Shown here piece after piece: positions 10,801 to 19,318 of a stretch of 64,000 nucleotides of DNA (position 1 is the stretch's first letter; the number at the start of each line of letters is the position of its first letter). The notes under the pieces were generated by a model. That model saw nothing but the letters and a program-made list of their open reading frames with translations. It was not told the origin of the DNA and ran no database searches. Source of the stretch: Mycolicibacter algericus DSM 45454 (lineage in GTDB: Bacteria > Actinomycetota > Actinomycetes > Mycobacteriales > Mycobacteriaceae). Location of the stretch: the NCBI RefSeq assembly GCF_002086455.1, contig NZ_MVHC01000011.1, forward strand, positions 48,643 to 112,642. Direction: 5' to 3'. Both the position numbers and the translations under genes were made by a program.

Positions 10801-10987
10801 GGGCATCTCCGACATGCTGCTGCGGGCGCACGTGATGGCCACGTATCTCAACCACGACTGGGGCCGCGACTGGGGCTCGCTGCGCAAGTTCGACGAGGTC
10901 GTCCCGGCCTCGCCGGCCGAGCTGGAGCTGGGCAGCGCCACCCGCAGCGGCTGGTGGACACCGGGCGAGATCCGCATCAAGGCCTGA
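7829..10987 (+). CDS. embB: Arabinosyltransferase EmbB (ethambutol target)
   Basis: 1052 residues starting at the ATG within the embA stop (ATGA). EmbB is the arabinogalactan arabinosyltransferase and the main ethambutol target. The [20 protein letters not shown] loop holds the catalytic Asp255. The residues matching M. tuberculosis resistance positions Met306, Gly406 and Gln497 are Met262, Gly362 and Gln453 here (constant offset of 44), all wild type. Other matches are [26 protein letters not shown] and the C-terminal [13 protein letters not shown]. The N-terminus is shorter than that of M. tuberculosis EmbB. The gene is followed by a strong inverted repeat before the convergent oxidase-subunit operon. 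Confidence 0.97.
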   Translation: MSIRTTRLVAIIAGLVGFLLSVATPLLPVVQTTATLNWPQHGELHSVTAPLISQTPISMSVTAPCALVRELPAEGGTLLSTAPAKGKDAALNGLFITVTEKRVDVTDRNVVLATAPRAKVEGPGCTDIEVTSSHDGTFATIGGVTQRYGWADPNLRPQIVGVFSDLSGPAPEGLSLTADIDTRFSTQPTALKRAAIFAAILATVIAVLALWRLDRLDGRRMHRLIPSRWRFFSLADVAVVLGFVVWYVIGANSSDDGYILGMARVADHAGYMSNYFRWFGSPEDPFGWYYNLLALMTHVSDASIWIRLPDLVAGLVCWLLLSREVLPRFGPAVAASKPALWAAGMVLLAAWMPFNNGLRPEGIIAVGALITWVLVERAIISGRLTPAALAIICAAFTLGIQPTGLIAVAALLAGGRPLLRILVRRHRIHGTWALVAPLLAAGAIILTVVFADQTVRAVLEATRIRTAIGPSQAWYTENLRYYYLVLPTVDGSLSRRFGFLICALCLFTAMFIMLRRKRIAGVASGPVWRLMGVILATMFSLMFAPTKWVHHFGLFAAVAGAMAALTTVLVSRQVVRWSRNRMAFAAAVLFVLALCFATTNGWWYVSSYGVPFNADMPRIGGVTVSTIFFALFAITAGWAAWLHFAPRDRGEGRVARALTAAPVPVAAGFMVCVFVASMAIGIVREYPSYSNGLANVRAFVGGCGQADNVLVEPDPNDGALTPLPGSYGELGPLGGADPVGFTASGVPEKIVAESLRMSITQPGTDYDWDAPKKLKTAGINGSTVPLPYGLDPARIPLAGSYSTDGQQESKLTSAWYALPPADDVHPLLAVTAAGTIAGNSVLKGYTTGQDVQLEYGLPGPDGAVVPGGRLVPYDLFGEWPRMWRNLRYPRKQIPADAVAVRIVAVDKSLNPRDWIAFTPPRLPEVKTIQEYIGSEQPVLLDWAVGLAFPCQHPMLHANGVTEVPKYRITPDYNAKKQDTDTWQDGVNGGLLGISDMLLRAHVMATYLNHDWGRDWGSLRKFDEVVPASPAELELGSATRSGWWTPGEIRIKA

Positions 10988-10993
10988 GCCCCT

Positions 10994-11089
10994 TTTTGGC
11001 GCGAGCGTGCGCGCCTCCCCTTTTGGCGCGAGCGTGCGTGTCCCCGGTCCGACACTCCGTGCCGGGACCGGGTTTACGCACGCTCGCGC
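10994..11089. terminator. Intergenic inverted repeat between embB and the oxidase-subunit operon
   Basis: Two direct copies of TTTTGGCGCGAGCGTGCG start at 10994 and 11021 (27-bp period). The second copy pairs with ACGCACGCTCGCGC at 11076-11089. Nested inside is a second stem, CCGGTCC/GGACCGG, at about 11044-11071. Lying between convergent genes, it probably acts as a bidirectional terminator. The same 18-bp core recurs at 17717-17734 in the opposite orientation, so it belongs to a dispersed repeat family. Confidence 0.75.
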
Positions 11090-11101
11090 GACGGGGTTTA
11101 C

Positions 11102-11401
11102 TCAGAACAGGTAGATCACGAAGACCGTCGCGATCAACGCGGTCAGCCAGCCGTCGGTGGCGTACCGCAGCCAGCGCGGCGCGGTGTTGACCTCCATGAA
11201 ATGGCCGATGATCATGCGCGACTTGACGAACGCCAGCACCAGCACCAGCGCGGTCACCGGCACACTGGCCTGCGCGGTGTGCGTCAGGTGCGCCGGCGCC
11301 AGGGTCCATGACCCGATGGTGATCGCCACCAGCACAATCCAAACCCAGGTCAACGACCGCTCGGTCTCGTGCCGATGTTCGCGATAGCCGAAAACCGTCA
11401 T
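11102..11401 (-). CDS. Prokaryotic cytochrome c oxidase subunit IV-like (NorF-like) membrane protein
   Basis: 99 residues with three predicted helices. The sequence WVWIVLVAITIGSW..., LVLVLAFVKSRMIIGHFMEV and the C-terminal LTALIATVFVIYLF are typical of the small subunit-IV/NorF family that accompanies bacterial heme-copper oxidases or nitric oxide reductases; VKSRMIIGHFME is the family signature. The start is taken at the ATG at 11401, which has GAGGTGAG upstream, rather than at the longer open frame. It is the last gene of a four-gene minus-strand operon, 2 bp after the subunit-III-like gene. No catalytic subunit I or copper subunit II lies in this window, so the partner enzyme is unknown. 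Confidence 0.85.
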   Translation of the reverse strand: MTVFGYREHRHETERSLTWVWIVLVAITIGSWTLAPAHLTHTAQASVPVTALVLVLAFVKSRMIIGHFMEVNTAPRWLRYATDGWLTALIATVFVIYLF

Positions 11402-11403
11402 GC

Positions 11404-11979
11404 TCACCTCATCACGTAGAGCAGGCCAAAGATGATGACCCACAACAGATCCACCATGTGCCAGTAGATTGCTGCCGACTCGACCACCGCGGGCCGACGC
11501 CGGCTCGGGTTACCCAGCTCTCGGACGACGACGCCGAGCGCGATCAAGCCGATCAGCACGTGAACCAGGTGCACACCGGTGATCACGTAGTAGAACGAGA
11601 AGAACAAGTCGGAGTTGGTGTGCCCGGCACCGATTTTGGCAGCCCATTCGTAGCCCTTGAGGATCATGAACAACACCCCGCCGGCTGCCCCCAAATAGAC
11701 GAATCGCACCGCCGAGCGGTGGTTTCCGGCCCTGGCGGCCAGCACACTACGGGCCACGAACCAGGAACTGGTCAGCAGCACCACGGTGTTGATCACACCG
11801 ATGTTGACGTTGAGATGTTGTTGGGCGGCAAGGAACTCAACCGGATTCATGGTCCGGTAGACCATGAAGATGATGAAATAGCCGGTGAAGATGAGCAGAT
11901 CGCCGAGCACCATCACCCAGATGTGACCGTCACCGGGCAGCCGGGTCCGCGGTGCGGTGGGAACCTCAAGTTGCAACAT
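11404..11979 (-). CDS. Heme-copper oxidase subunit III-like (NorE-like) membrane protein
   Basis: 191 residues with five predicted helices. The motifs GDLLIFTGYFIIFMVYR, the FFSFYYVITGVHLVHVLIGL segment and the C-terminal IYWHMVDLLWVIIFGLLYVM match the short COX3/NorE group, including the conserved Glu in LKGYEW and the His of the HLVHV and YWHMVD motifs. NorE/NorF-type proteins assist heme-copper oxidases or NO reductases. In this operon they are found with two unassigned paralogous membrane proteins instead of a catalytic subunit. The gene is 20 bp downstream of the preceding operon gene. Confidence 0.88.
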   Translation of the reverse strand: MLQLEVPTAPRTRLPGDGHIWVMVLGDLLIFTGYFIIFMVYRTMNPVEFLAAQQHLNVNIGVINTVVLLTSSWFVARSVLAARAGNHRSAVRFVYLGAAGGVLFMILKGYEWAAKIGAGHTNSDLFFSFYYVITGVHLVHVLIGLIALGVVVRELGNPSRRRPAVVESAAIYWHMVDLLWVIIFGLLYVMR

Positions 11980-11999
11980 CAGAGTTGTCCTTCCGGCCC

Positions 12000-12749
12000 T
12001 CAGTCCAGGCCTGGCGAGTCGACCGGTTCAGCCACGGTGGCCGACCGGAGGACGAAGATCAGCGCACCCAGCCACACCGAGAACACCACGACCGCCCACC
12101 AGAGGCTGAGCACACCATTCCAGGCGAGCGGCCCGGAGTAGAACAGGAAGAACTGGGTGGCGATGACCTCGGTGATGACCTGCCAAACCGTCACGTAGCC
12201 AAACCATTTCGGAAAAACATTGTTCTTGTCGTACAGGACCGCGATGGCCAGCACCACGTAGGCGGTGGTGAAGCAACCCAGCGACCCGTTGTAGGACAGA
12301 TTGCCCAGATCGTAGAGCCAGCCGATCAGTTCCGGATCACGGTCGGGCCGAAACGTCGCGGTCAGGTAGCAGACGCCGACCAGCAGGAACCCGGGCAGCG
12401 CGCCGACACTCATGCCGCCGATGTAGCCGTAGGCGAACACCGACCCCACCGACATCCGTTTCATGTGGTACATGACCAGGCCGTTGGTCAGCGGGGCGCC
12501 GCCCAGCAGGATCAGCAGCAGGACGAACCCGATCTGGATGGTCAGTTGATGTTCGGTGAAGAACGCGACCTTCCCGGCCGTCGTGACGTCCGGCCGTGGC
12601 GGCGGTGTCACCCGCGTCAACACGCAGATGATGATGCCGAAAACGGTGTACCAGACCGGGAAGAACCAGGTCAGAAACCGCACATCGGGTTTGCCGGCCG
12701 GGACGCCCGCCGCGGTGACGACATGCCGGTCTGGGGTCAGCAGGTTCAC
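12000..12749 (-). CDS. Membrane protein, paralogue of the adjacent gene; function unknown
   Basis: 249 residues with about six predicted helices. Not assigned to a named function. It shares motifs with the next operon gene: FFTEHQLTIQI, a MKRM turn, ATFRPDRDPEL, VFPKWFGY and GPLAWNGVLSLW. The paralogue has FYTEHTDWIRF, MKRM, AAFRPDRNPEL, VFPRWVGP and GPLAWDGLLSFW. The pair therefore arose by tandem duplication, and the two proteins may form a heterodimer. The start overlaps the upstream gene's stop by 4 bases. Grouping with oxidase subunit III- and IV-like genes suggests a membrane respiratory or redox complex (inference). Confidence 0.8.
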   Translation of the reverse strand: MNLLTPDRHVVTAAGVPAGKPDVRFLTWFFPVWYTVFGIIICVLTRVTPPPRPDVTTAGKVAFFTEHQLTIQIGFVLLLILLGGAPLTNGLVMYHMKRMSVGSVFAYGYIGGMSVGALPGFLLVGVCYLTATFRPDRDPELIGWLYDLGNLSYNGSLGCFTTAYVVLAIAVLYDKNNVFPKWFGYVTVWQVITEVIATQFFLFYSGPLAWNGVLSLWWAVVVFSVWLGALIFVLRSATVAEPVDSPGLD

Positions 12750-13492
12750 CCGGCCACTACTCCCTCAGCCGCCGCCTGGCGCAGCAGGGCCCCGCGCAGC
12801 ACGAAGAACATCACCACCACGAACGCCGCGAACGCCCCGTTGCGCAGCCAGAACGACAGCAGCCCATCCCAGGCCAACGGTCCGGTCTGCCAAACCGCCG
12901 CGCCTGCTGCCGGGATCATCGCCAGACCGGTCGCCAGCGAATAGGGGCCGACCCAGCGCGGGAAAACCGGATCCGGCCCGTCGTCGAAATGGACCGCGGC
13001 GGCCAACAACAGGAACTGCGCCAACACCATGCCGATCGGTGCGATGAACACGATCCAGGCCAAGTCGTTGAGCAGCAATGTCAGCTCGGGGTTGCGGTCC
13101 GGGCGGAATGCCGCGACCAGAAAGAAGACGTTGGACAGCGCAAAGATGGTGGCGCCGCTGACGATCGCGGTCAGGTAGCAGTAGGCGAAGATGTGGCTCT
13201 GGGTCTTCATGCGCTTCATCTGGACGACGATCACCATGAAGAACGGCAGCAGCATGATCCCGCACAGGTTGAACGTGATCTGACTGAACCGGATCCAGTC
13301 GGTGTGCTCGGTGTAGAACCGTGCAACCTGCTCGGCGGTCATGGTCGGCGACATCGGCGGAAAGAAGCCGGGGAACGCCAACAAGGCCACCACCAGCACG
13401 GCACCGACCGCCGGCCCGGTCCACAAGCTGACCCACTGGGCCTTGATATTGCCTGCGCTGGGCAGGTCTTGGACTTCCTCGAGAATCTGCAC
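12746..13492 (-). CDS. Membrane protein, first gene of the oxidase-subunit operon; function unknown
   Basis: 248 residues with about six predicted helices, paralogous to the gene at 12000-12749 through the conserved YTEH, QMKRM, FRPDRNPEL, VFPRWVG and GPLAWDG motifs. No known family function is recognised. The N-terminus MQILEEVQDLPSAGNIKAQW is soluble, then helices begin near residue 30. It is the first gene of the operon. A 12-bp near-palindrome at 13508-13519, 16 bp before the start, is a candidate operator for the divergent TetR regulator at 13709. Confidence 0.8.
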   Translation of the reverse strand: MQILEEVQDLPSAGNIKAQWVSLWTGPAVGAVLVVALLAFPGFFPPMSPTMTAEQVARFYTEHTDWIRFSQITFNLCGIMLLPFFMVIVVQMKRMKTQSHIFAYCYLTAIVSGATIFALSNVFFLVAAFRPDRNPELTLLLNDLAWIVFIAPIGMVLAQFLLLAAAVHFDDGPDPVFPRWVGPYSLATGLAMIPAAGAAVWQTGPLAWDGLLSFWLRNGAFAAFVVVMFFVLRGALLRQAAAEGVVAG

Positions 13493-13507
13493 CGAACCCC
13501 TCCGAGA

Positions 13508-13519
13508 TGACTTGAGTCA
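13508..13519. promoter_or_regulatory. Candidate TetR operator 1, TGACTTGAGTCA
   Basis: A 12-bp near-palindrome just upstream of the operon start at 13492. A second matching site, TGATTCAAGTCA, lies at 13641-13652. Both fit TGAnTyrAnTCA. Their position between the divergent operon and regulator suggests repression by the adjacent TetR protein. Confidence 0.55.
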
Positions 13520-13640
13520 GCTTCCGTGACGCTGCCGCTGGCCTGCAGCCTGCCACCGCCCGCCGTAGTACACGTTGCGGCACCGGCCTTAACGTCACCC
13601 GTACCGTAGCGGGCCTGGCCGCACTTGCCAAGCATATTTC

Positions 13641-13652
13641 TGATTCAAGTCA
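13641..13652. promoter_or_regulatory. Candidate TetR operator 2, TGATTCAAGTCA
   Basis: Second copy of the TGAnTyrAnTCA near-palindrome, about 57 bp upstream of the regulator start at 13709, and possibly covering the regulator's own promoter. Pairing with the site at 13508 supports a real operator set. Confidence 0.55.
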
Positions 13653-13708
13653 GTCATCGGTGGTCTAGACTCGGCCGAACCAGTTCGCCGAAGCCGGAGT
13701 TGACCGCA

Positions 13709-14317
13709 GTGCCGAATTCAAAGACCGACAGCCGGGGCCGCAAGGGTCTGCAGACCCGCGAGCGGTTACTCGGCGCGGCGCTCGCCGAGTTCAAACGCGC
13801 CGGCATGGCCGCCGCCGACATCGGCGCCGTCGTCGCGGCGGCCGGCGTCGCCCACGGCACGTTCTTCTTCCACTTCCCCACCAAGGAACACGTCCTGCTG
13901 GAGCTGGAGCACCGCGAGGAGGTGCGGATGGCCGGCGAGCTCACCCGCTTCTTCACCCGCGAACACGACGTGCGGGCCACTCTCGCGCAGATCGTCCACG
14001 TGCTGGAGAAGCTAGAACGCCGCCTCGGCGGTCACCTGTTCAAAGACCTGCTGGTGCTGCACTTCTCGCCCACCCGGCCGCCGACAGAGGTGTGGCCCAC
14101 CCACCCGGTCATCGTTGCGGTCATCGAGGAACTGCAGCGGGCCCGCGACCGCGGCGAGATCCCCGTCGACGTCGACGTCATGCACAACGGCATCTCGTTT
14201 CTGGTCGGACTTTACGCCCTGCTCATCACCATCCCCGATGCCAAACAGATGCGGGCCCCGGTGATCGAGGAGTACCTGACCACCTACCTGTACGGCATGC
14301 GGGTGATCACACCCTGA
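13709..14317 (+). CDS. TetR-family transcriptional regulator of the oxidase-subunit operon
   Basis: 202 residues from the GTG at 13709 (VPNSKTDSRGRKGLQTRERLL); the open frame extends further upstream but would then overlap the candidate operator. The N-terminal helix-turn-helix is typical of TetR: RERLLGAALAEFKRAGMAAA, then VVAAAGVAHGTFFFHFPTKEHVL. The C-terminal ligand-binding half is not recognisable. It is divergent from the four-gene membrane operon and two matching near-palindromes lie between them, so local repression is likely. Its 3' end overlaps the convergent MHS transporter gene by 11 bp. Confidence 0.85.
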   Translation: MPNSKTDSRGRKGLQTRERLLGAALAEFKRAGMAAADIGAVVAAAGVAHGTFFFHFPTKEHVLLELEHREEVRMAGELTRFFTREHDVRATLAQIVHVLEKLERRLGGHLFKDLLVLHFSPTRPPTEVWPTHPVIVAVIEELQRARDRGEIPVDVDVMHNGISFLVGLYALLITIPDAKQMRAPVIEEYLTTYLYGMRVITP

Positions 14318-15845
14318 TCCGCGGGCCGCTCACCCCGGCGAGCTGCGGGACGCCCCGGTAGCCGGCGGGTGTCCGCTGCTGCGGGCGGAGGTACTTGTCG
14401 ACGGCCCACACCTCGTCGAACGCCGGGTTTCGGCGCACGCGGGCCGATTCCTCCGCAGTCAGCACCGACAACTCGCGCTCAAGCTCGCCCGGCACGCCGG
14501 GAACGCCCGTACCGCGCAGCGAGTATCCGAGCGTTTCCGGCAGGAACCGCAGCGCGACGAGCCCGATCAGCGCGGCGAACACCAGGTAGGCGGCCGGAAA
14601 CAGCTGCCACCCGGTGCGTTCGATCACCGAGTCGGCCAGTACCGGTGCGGTGCCGCCGAACACCGCGACCGCGGCGTTGTCGGCGATCGCAAACCCCGCG
14701 TAGCGCACCTGGGTGGGAAACAGCGCCGGGAACGTCGCCGACACCGTTGCCAGTGGCGCGGCGAACAGCACACTGAGCACCGTGAAACCCACCAGCGCGA
14801 AGGCGAACCCGTGTCCCATCAGCCAGTACATCGGCAGCGCCAGCACGGCGAACCCCAGCAGCGACGCGCGCCACAACGGTTTTCGTCCGACCCGGTCCGA
14901 CCAGGCGCCGGCGAACGGGATGCAGGCCATCATCGCCAACTCCCCGATCAGCACCACGGTCGTCCGGCTGCGCTCGTCGAGTCCGGCCGTGGCGTGCAGG
15001 TAGGTTGGCTGATACGTCACCAGGGTGTAGTCGATGATGTTCAGCACGACAAACAATGCGAATGTCACCAGGATCGGCCGGGTGTAGTTGGTCAGCAGGT
15101 CTACCAGGCGGTCCCACGCCGAACCGGTGATCTCCTCGCAGGCAACGCATTCGGTGAACACCGGCGTCTCTTCCATCCTGCTGCGCAGCACCAGGCCGAC
15201 CACGCCCAGGGGCAGGGCCAACAGGAAGGGGATCCGCCATCCCCAGGCGACCATCTGCTCATGGGTGAACATCGCCTCGAGCGCAAGCACGACCGCGCTG
15301 CCGAACACGAAGCCCGCCACCGCACCGAATTCCAGGAAACTGCCATAGGTGCCGCGCTTGGCATCCGGCGCGCTTTCGGCCATGAACGTTGCAGCGCCAC
15401 CGTATTCGCCGCCGGTCGAGAACCCCTGCACGACGCGCAGCGCGATCAGCAGGCCCGGCGCCCACCAGCCGGCGGTGGCGTAGGTGGGCAGGACGCCGAT
15501 CAGCGTGGTCGCCACCGCGATCAGCAGAACGGTCGCGACCAGCACCGACTTCCTGCCGAACCGGTCTCCGATCGGGCCCCAGACCATGCCACCGAGCGGC
15601 CGCAGCACGAACGAAACCGCGAAGCCGAGCATGGTGCCGAGATTGCCCAGTGTGTCGGGGAAGAACGCTCCGGTGAGGTAGGTCGCCACGACGGCGTAGA
15701 CCCCGTAGTCGTACCACTCGGTGGCATTGCCGACCGCCGACGCCACAATCGCCTTGCGCAGCACACGGTTGCGTTGCTCCGCGGTGCTTCGGCGCTTTTC
15801 TTTGGCCGGCGCCGGTGGCCGCGACGCCGGCAGCAGCAGGCTCAT
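14307..15845 (-). CDS. MHS-family MFS transporter (ProP/KgtP-like)
   Basis: 512 residues, a 12-helix major facilitator of the metabolite:H+ symporter family. Signatures include ATEWYDYGVYAVVATYL in helix 1, GPIGDRFGRKSVL between helices 2 and 3, RVVQGFSTGGEYGGA in helix 5 and SDRVGRKPLW between helices 8 and 9. Family members import organic acids, osmolytes or dicarboxylates; the substrate here is unknown. A charged C-terminal tail of about 70 residues follows the last helix. The gene stands alone, convergent with the TetR gene. Confidence 0.9.
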   Translation of the reverse strand: MSLLLPASRPPAPAKEKRRSTAEQRNRVLRKAIVASAVGNATEWYDYGVYAVVATYLTGAFFPDTLGNLGTMLGFAVSFVLRPLGGMVWGPIGDRFGRKSVLVATVLLIAVATTLIGVLPTYATAGWWAPGLLIALRVVQGFSTGGEYGGAATFMAESAPDAKRGTYGSFLEFGAVAGFVFGSAVVLALEAMFTHEQMVAWGWRIPFLLALPLGVVGLVLRSRMEETPVFTECVACEEITGSAWDRLVDLLTNYTRPILVTFALFVVLNIIDYTLVTYQPTYLHATAGLDERSRTTVVLIGELAMMACIPFAGAWSDRVGRKPLWRASLLGFAVLALPMYWLMGHGFAFALVGFTVLSVLFAAPLATVSATFPALFPTQVRYAGFAIADNAAVAVFGGTAPVLADSVIERTGWQLFPAAYLVFAALIGLVALRFLPETLGYSLRGTGVPGVPGELERELSVLTAEESARVRRNPAFDEVWAVDKYLRPQQRTPAGYRGVPQLAGVSGPRIRV

Positions 15846-16141
15846 CGCCGTCCGTCGCTATGCCACACGCAGTCCCCCTTGTCGTACCACCGGAGTTTCC
15901 GTAGCCGAACCGCGCAGCCGGGAATCACGCTCCGGCCCCGGCCTATTGGGACCTCGGCGTTCAACCCGGCGTGGGATCGCCTGGGGGAAACGATAATTGC
16001 TTTGGGGCAGAAGTTGCCGGTGTTGCTGAAGCGTTACGCAACACTTACCCGCCCGATACCGGTCATTCACTGCAGCGGGCGCGGCGGTGTGCGTAGCGCG
16101 ACTCGCAGTGAGCGGGGGCCCAGCTCGCGGCGAAAGGGATC
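15846..16141. other. Intergenic region, no gene recognised
   Basis: About 296 bp between the MHS transporter start and the end of the PE-PPE hydrolase gene. It must hold the transporter promoter. No convincing ORF, RNA gene or repeat was seen. Confidence 0.5.
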
Positions 16142-17416
16142 TTAGGAGACGTCTGCCCAGTAAGCCGGGTCTAGATATTGGCCGACCAGCGATTCCCACA
16201 TCAGGTTCGTCAGGTTCTCGAGCAGCTCCGGCACCGAACCTCCGCCGAGGCCCATAGCCTCGCCGGCCGCAATCAGATTCGCGAAGGCGGGATCGTCGGC
16301 CGGGTCCAGCCACTGGTAGGTCGCCGGGTCCATCACGCCGGCAACGAAGTTGTCCCAGCCGGTCTGCGCCGCCACGGCCAACGCGGCGTTGAACTCCGTC
16401 CAGTCGACGTCCTGAGAATCGAGCGAGAACATCGTCGGCTGGTCGGCCGGGCCGTCATACCAGCCGTGTTCGATGTTGCCGTAGCCCAGGTTCACCAGGA
16501 TCCGCATGGTCGGTTCCAGCAGGTCGTAGAGCGGCTTTCCGAACACGGGCATGAACAGCAGCGGCAACAGCAGCGGGAGGTGCTCGCTGGGAACGATGTA
16601 GGAGTTGATCAGGCTGTCGGGACTGGACTCCAGCAGGATCGCCTGCTCAAGCTGCTCGGAAGTCAGTCCGAGGTAGGCCATGTGCTGCGTAGCCATACCC
16701 ATGATCGCGTTCAGGGTGGCCAGGAGGTTCAGCGGGTAGTGCGGAAAGGCCGCGTAGCCGTCGTACTCCAAGGTGTAGATGTCGGTGGCGTACAGATCGT
16801 TGGGCGTCGGGTTGCCCAACGTGACGCCGGCATCTCGCATGGCGTCGTAGAAGTCCTGCATCTCTTCGAAACCGACCAGCAGGCCGCCGTTCGGGTTCGC
16901 CGAATCGCCGATCAACACGAAGCGCACGGCGTCAGTCGACACCCCGGCGTCATAGAGTTGCTGCATGGCCAGCGTGGTCAGCGCGGCGCTCTGCGAGTAG
17001 CCGAAGACCGTCACCGGGTTATCGGCGCCGGCCTGCCCGTCCGCGATCAGGCTCTGCACCCGCTCGACCAGAGCCTGCGCGCCCTCGGCCATGGAGTCAT
17101 CCAGCAAATAGGGTGCCTGCGGCGTGGTCAGTACCTCGAGTTCGCCGGCGAAACCGCGCGGCTGCAAAAAGAGGTCGTTCACGATGTCGGCGTACTGCTG
17201 GCTCGGCGTCGGGATCATGCTGGGCCCCATGATCAGCGCAATGTTCGATTCCGCGAGTGAATCGGTGCCGGCGGACAGCAGCACGCCGGCCTGAGCAGGC
17301 GCCGGCGGCGTCAGCTGCGGGGCGCCGGTGAGTCCGGAGACCAAGGTGACGGCGCCTAGTGCGGCTAGCAGGCCTGGTGTGCGGCGCCCGGAGCGTGCCG
17401 CGACTGCATCAAACAT
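16142..17416 (-). CDS. Secreted PE-PPE-domain serine hydrolase
   Basis: 424 residues from the ATG at 17416, which has GAGGAAG upstream; the frame extends further but without such a site. The N-terminus has a basic region and a hydrophobic stretch ending in APAQAG, i.e. a signal peptide. The rest is the PE-PPE (pfam08237-type) alpha/beta hydrolase domain: NIALIMGPSMIPTPSQQYAD at the start, a VFGYSQSAAL nucleophile elbow with Ser141, and an acidic residue in LIGDSANPNGG. In many mycobacterial proteins this domain follows a PE or PPE N-terminus; here a classical signal peptide replaces it. It probably acts as an esterase or lipase outside the membrane; substrate unknown. Confidence 0.85.
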   Translation of the reverse strand: MFDAVAARSGRRTPGLLAALGAVTLVSGLTGAPQLTPPAPAQAGVLLSAGTDSLAESNIALIMGPSMIPTPSQQYADIVNDLFLQPRGFAGELEVLTTPQAPYLLDDSMAEGAQALVERVQSLIADGQAGADNPVTVFGYSQSAALTTLAMQQLYDAGVSTDAVRFVLIGDSANPNGGLLVGFEEMQDFYDAMRDAGVTLGNPTPNDLYATDIYTLEYDGYAAFPHYPLNLLATLNAIMGMATQHMAYLGLTSEQLEQAILLESSPDSLINSYIVPSEHLPLLLPLLFMPVFGKPLYDLLEPTMRILVNLGYGNIEHGWYDGPADQPTMFSLDSQDVDWTEFNAALAVAAQTGWDNFVAGVMDPATYQWLDPADDPAFANLIAAGEAMGLGGGSVPELLENLTNLMWESLVGQYLDPAYWADVS

Positions 17417-17743
17417 CCCGACTTCCTCGCCGCGCTCGCACGTCCGCAGATCAACGGACCGTTGTCGACTGGATGATTCCAATCACACTCTGTTATGTCA
17501 AATTTAGTATCGCCGAGCGGCGATCCGCGTCTTGACCAGGCGTTATAACAGCGCGCCCCAGTCGCCCGGCACCAAACGCTGAACGTTAACTTAATGCGTG
17601 GACAGTCCGCCGGCCGGTGCAGGCCAGGACAGCGGCGGCCGTCGCCACAAGCAGCGCCAAGCCGGGCGCGAGCGTGCGTGGATCCGGCCGACCGCTCGGC
17701 GTGTCGGCCGGGGACCCGCACGCTCGCGCCAAAACCGCCGCGC
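17417..17743. other. Intergenic region with promoter for the PE-PPE gene and an inverted repeat
   Basis: 327 bp between accD4 (stop side) and the PE-PPE gene. The left part is locally AT-richer and probably holds the PE-PPE promoter; the right part holds the inverted repeat annotated at 17665-17734. No gene was seen. Confidence 0.5.
17665..17734. terminator. Inverted repeat after accD4, same family as the one after embB
   Basis: GGCGCGAGCGTGCGTG at 17665-17680 pairs with CGCACGCTCGCGCC at 17717-17730, which is followed by AAAA. Read on the minus strand this is the TTTTGGCGCGAGCGTGCG core seen twice after embB. It lies 10 bp past the accD4 stop, consistent with a terminator for the accD4-pks13 transcript. 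Confidence 0.7.
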
Positions 17744-19318
17744 CTAGATGGGCAGCAGGCCGTGCTTGCGCTGCACCTTGCGGGTGTTCTGCTTGTCGAC
17801 GAGTAGGCGCAGCGACTTGCGCAGCAGCAGCCGGGTCTCGTGCGGCTGGATCACCCCGTCGATGTAACCGCGCTCGGCGGCCACCCACGGAATCGCCATG
17901 TTCTCGTTGTAGCCGGCGATGAAGTCCGCCTTGACCTTCTGCGCCTCCGGCGTGGTGGGATCCGGGAAGCGCTTCATCAGCAGCTGCGCCGCGCCCTCGG
18001 CCCCGATCACGGTGATCCGGGCGGTCGGCCAGGCGAAGTTGAGGTCGGCGGAGAGCTGCTTGGAACCCATCACCGCGTAGGCGCCGCCGTAGGACTTGCG
18101 AATGGTGATGGTCACCTTCGGCACATCGGCCTCCACCACGGCGTTGAGGAACCGGCCGCCGCGCTTGATGATCCCGCCCTTCTCCTGCTCCACACCGGGC
18201 AGGAACCCCGGAGTGTCGACGACGAAGACCAGCGGCAGGTTGTAGGAGTCGCAGAACCGGATGAAGCCGGCCGACTTGTCCGAGGCCTCGTTGTCGATGG
18301 CACCGGACATGTACATCGGCTGGTTGGCGATCACCCCGACCGGATGACCGTCGACCCGGGCGAACGCGGTGATCATCGCCTGGCCGCGTTGCTGACCGAC
18401 CTCGAAGATGTCGCCGTCGTCGAAGATCCGCAGCAGGATCTCGTGCATGTCGTAGGCGGTGTTGTCGGAGTCGGGCACGATGGCATCCAGCTCCAGATCG
18501 TGCGGGGTGATCTCCGGTTCCAGGCCCGGGTTGACGATCGGCGGGTCGTCAAAGGTGTTGGCGGGCAGGAACGACAGGTAGTCCCGGACGTACTGGAACG
18601 CCGCCGCCTCGTCCTCGACCACCTGGTGGATGTTGCCGTAGCGGGCCTGCGCGTCGGCGCCGCCCAACTCGTCGAGGGTGACGTCCTCACCGGTGACGTC
18701 CTTGATGACGTCCGGACCGGTGACGAACATGTAGCCCTGGTCGCGCACCGCCACCACGAGGTCGGTCTGGATCGGCGAATACACCGCTCCGCCAGCGCAT
18801 TTGCCCAAGATGATGGAGATCTCCGGCACCAGGCCGCGCAGCAGTTCGTGGCGACGGCCCAGCTCGGCGTACCAGGCCAGCGAGGTCACCGCGTCCTGGA
18901 TGCGGGCGCCGGCGGAGTCGTTGATGCCGATCATCGGGCAGCCGGTCTTGGCGGCCCACTCCATCAGCGCCGCCACCTTGCGGCCGAACATCTCCCCCAC
19001 CGAGCCCTGGAACACCGTCTGGTCGTGGCTGAACACGCAGACCGGCCGGCCGTTGATCCGGCCGTGGCCGGTCACCACGCCGTCGCCGTAGAGCGCATTC
19101 GGGTCGCCGGGGGTCTTGCACAGCGCGCCGATCTCCATGAAGCTGCCCGGGTCCAGCAGCGCATTGATCCGGGCGCGGGCACTGGGGATGCCCTTCTTCT
19201 CCCGCTTGGCGACGGCCTTCTCACCGCCGGGCTCCTTGGCGATCTCCAGCTTCTCGCGGAGCTCAGCCAGGAGTTCGGCGGTGGTCTTGGATTTCGGCGG
19301 CGGCAGCTCGGTGGTCAC
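17744..19318 (-). CDS. accD4: Acyl-CoA carboxylase beta subunit AccD4
   Basis: 524 residues; a biotin-dependent carboxyltransferase. With AccA3 and the other beta subunits it carboxylates the long acyl chain that becomes the alpha branch of mycolic acid, feeding Pks13. Carboxyltransferase features include the N-terminal [64 protein letters not shown] and the second oxyanion region [13 protein letters not shown]. The C-terminus RKHGLLPI matches the beta-subunit family. The start overlaps the pks13 stop by 4 bases, consistent with the accD4-pks13-fadD32 functional unit. Confidence 0.95.
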   Translation of the reverse strand: MTTELPPPKSKTTAELLAELREKLEIAKEPGGEKAVAKREKKGIPSARARINALLDPGSFMEIGALCKTPGDPNALYGDGVVTGHGRINGRPVCVFSHDQTVFQGSVGEMFGRKVAALMEWAAKTGCPMIGINDSAGARIQDAVTSLAWYAELGRRHELLRGLVPEISIILGKCAGGAVYSPIQTDLVVAVRDQGYMFVTGPDVIKDVTGEDVTLDELGGADAQARYGNIHQVVEDEAAAFQYVRDYLSFLPANTFDDPPIVNPGLEPEITPHDLELDAIVPDSDNTAYDMHEILLRIFDDGDIFEVGQQRGQAMITAFARVDGHPVGVIANQPMYMSGAIDNEASDKSAGFIRFCDSYNLPLVFVVDTPGFLPGVEQEKGGIIKRGGRFLNAVVEADVPKVTITIRKSYGGAYAVMGSKQLSADLNFAWPTARITVIGAEGAAQLLMKRFPDPTTPEAQKVKADFIAGYNENMAIPWVAAERGYIDGVIQPHETRLLLRKSLRLLVDKQNTRKVQRKHGLLPI

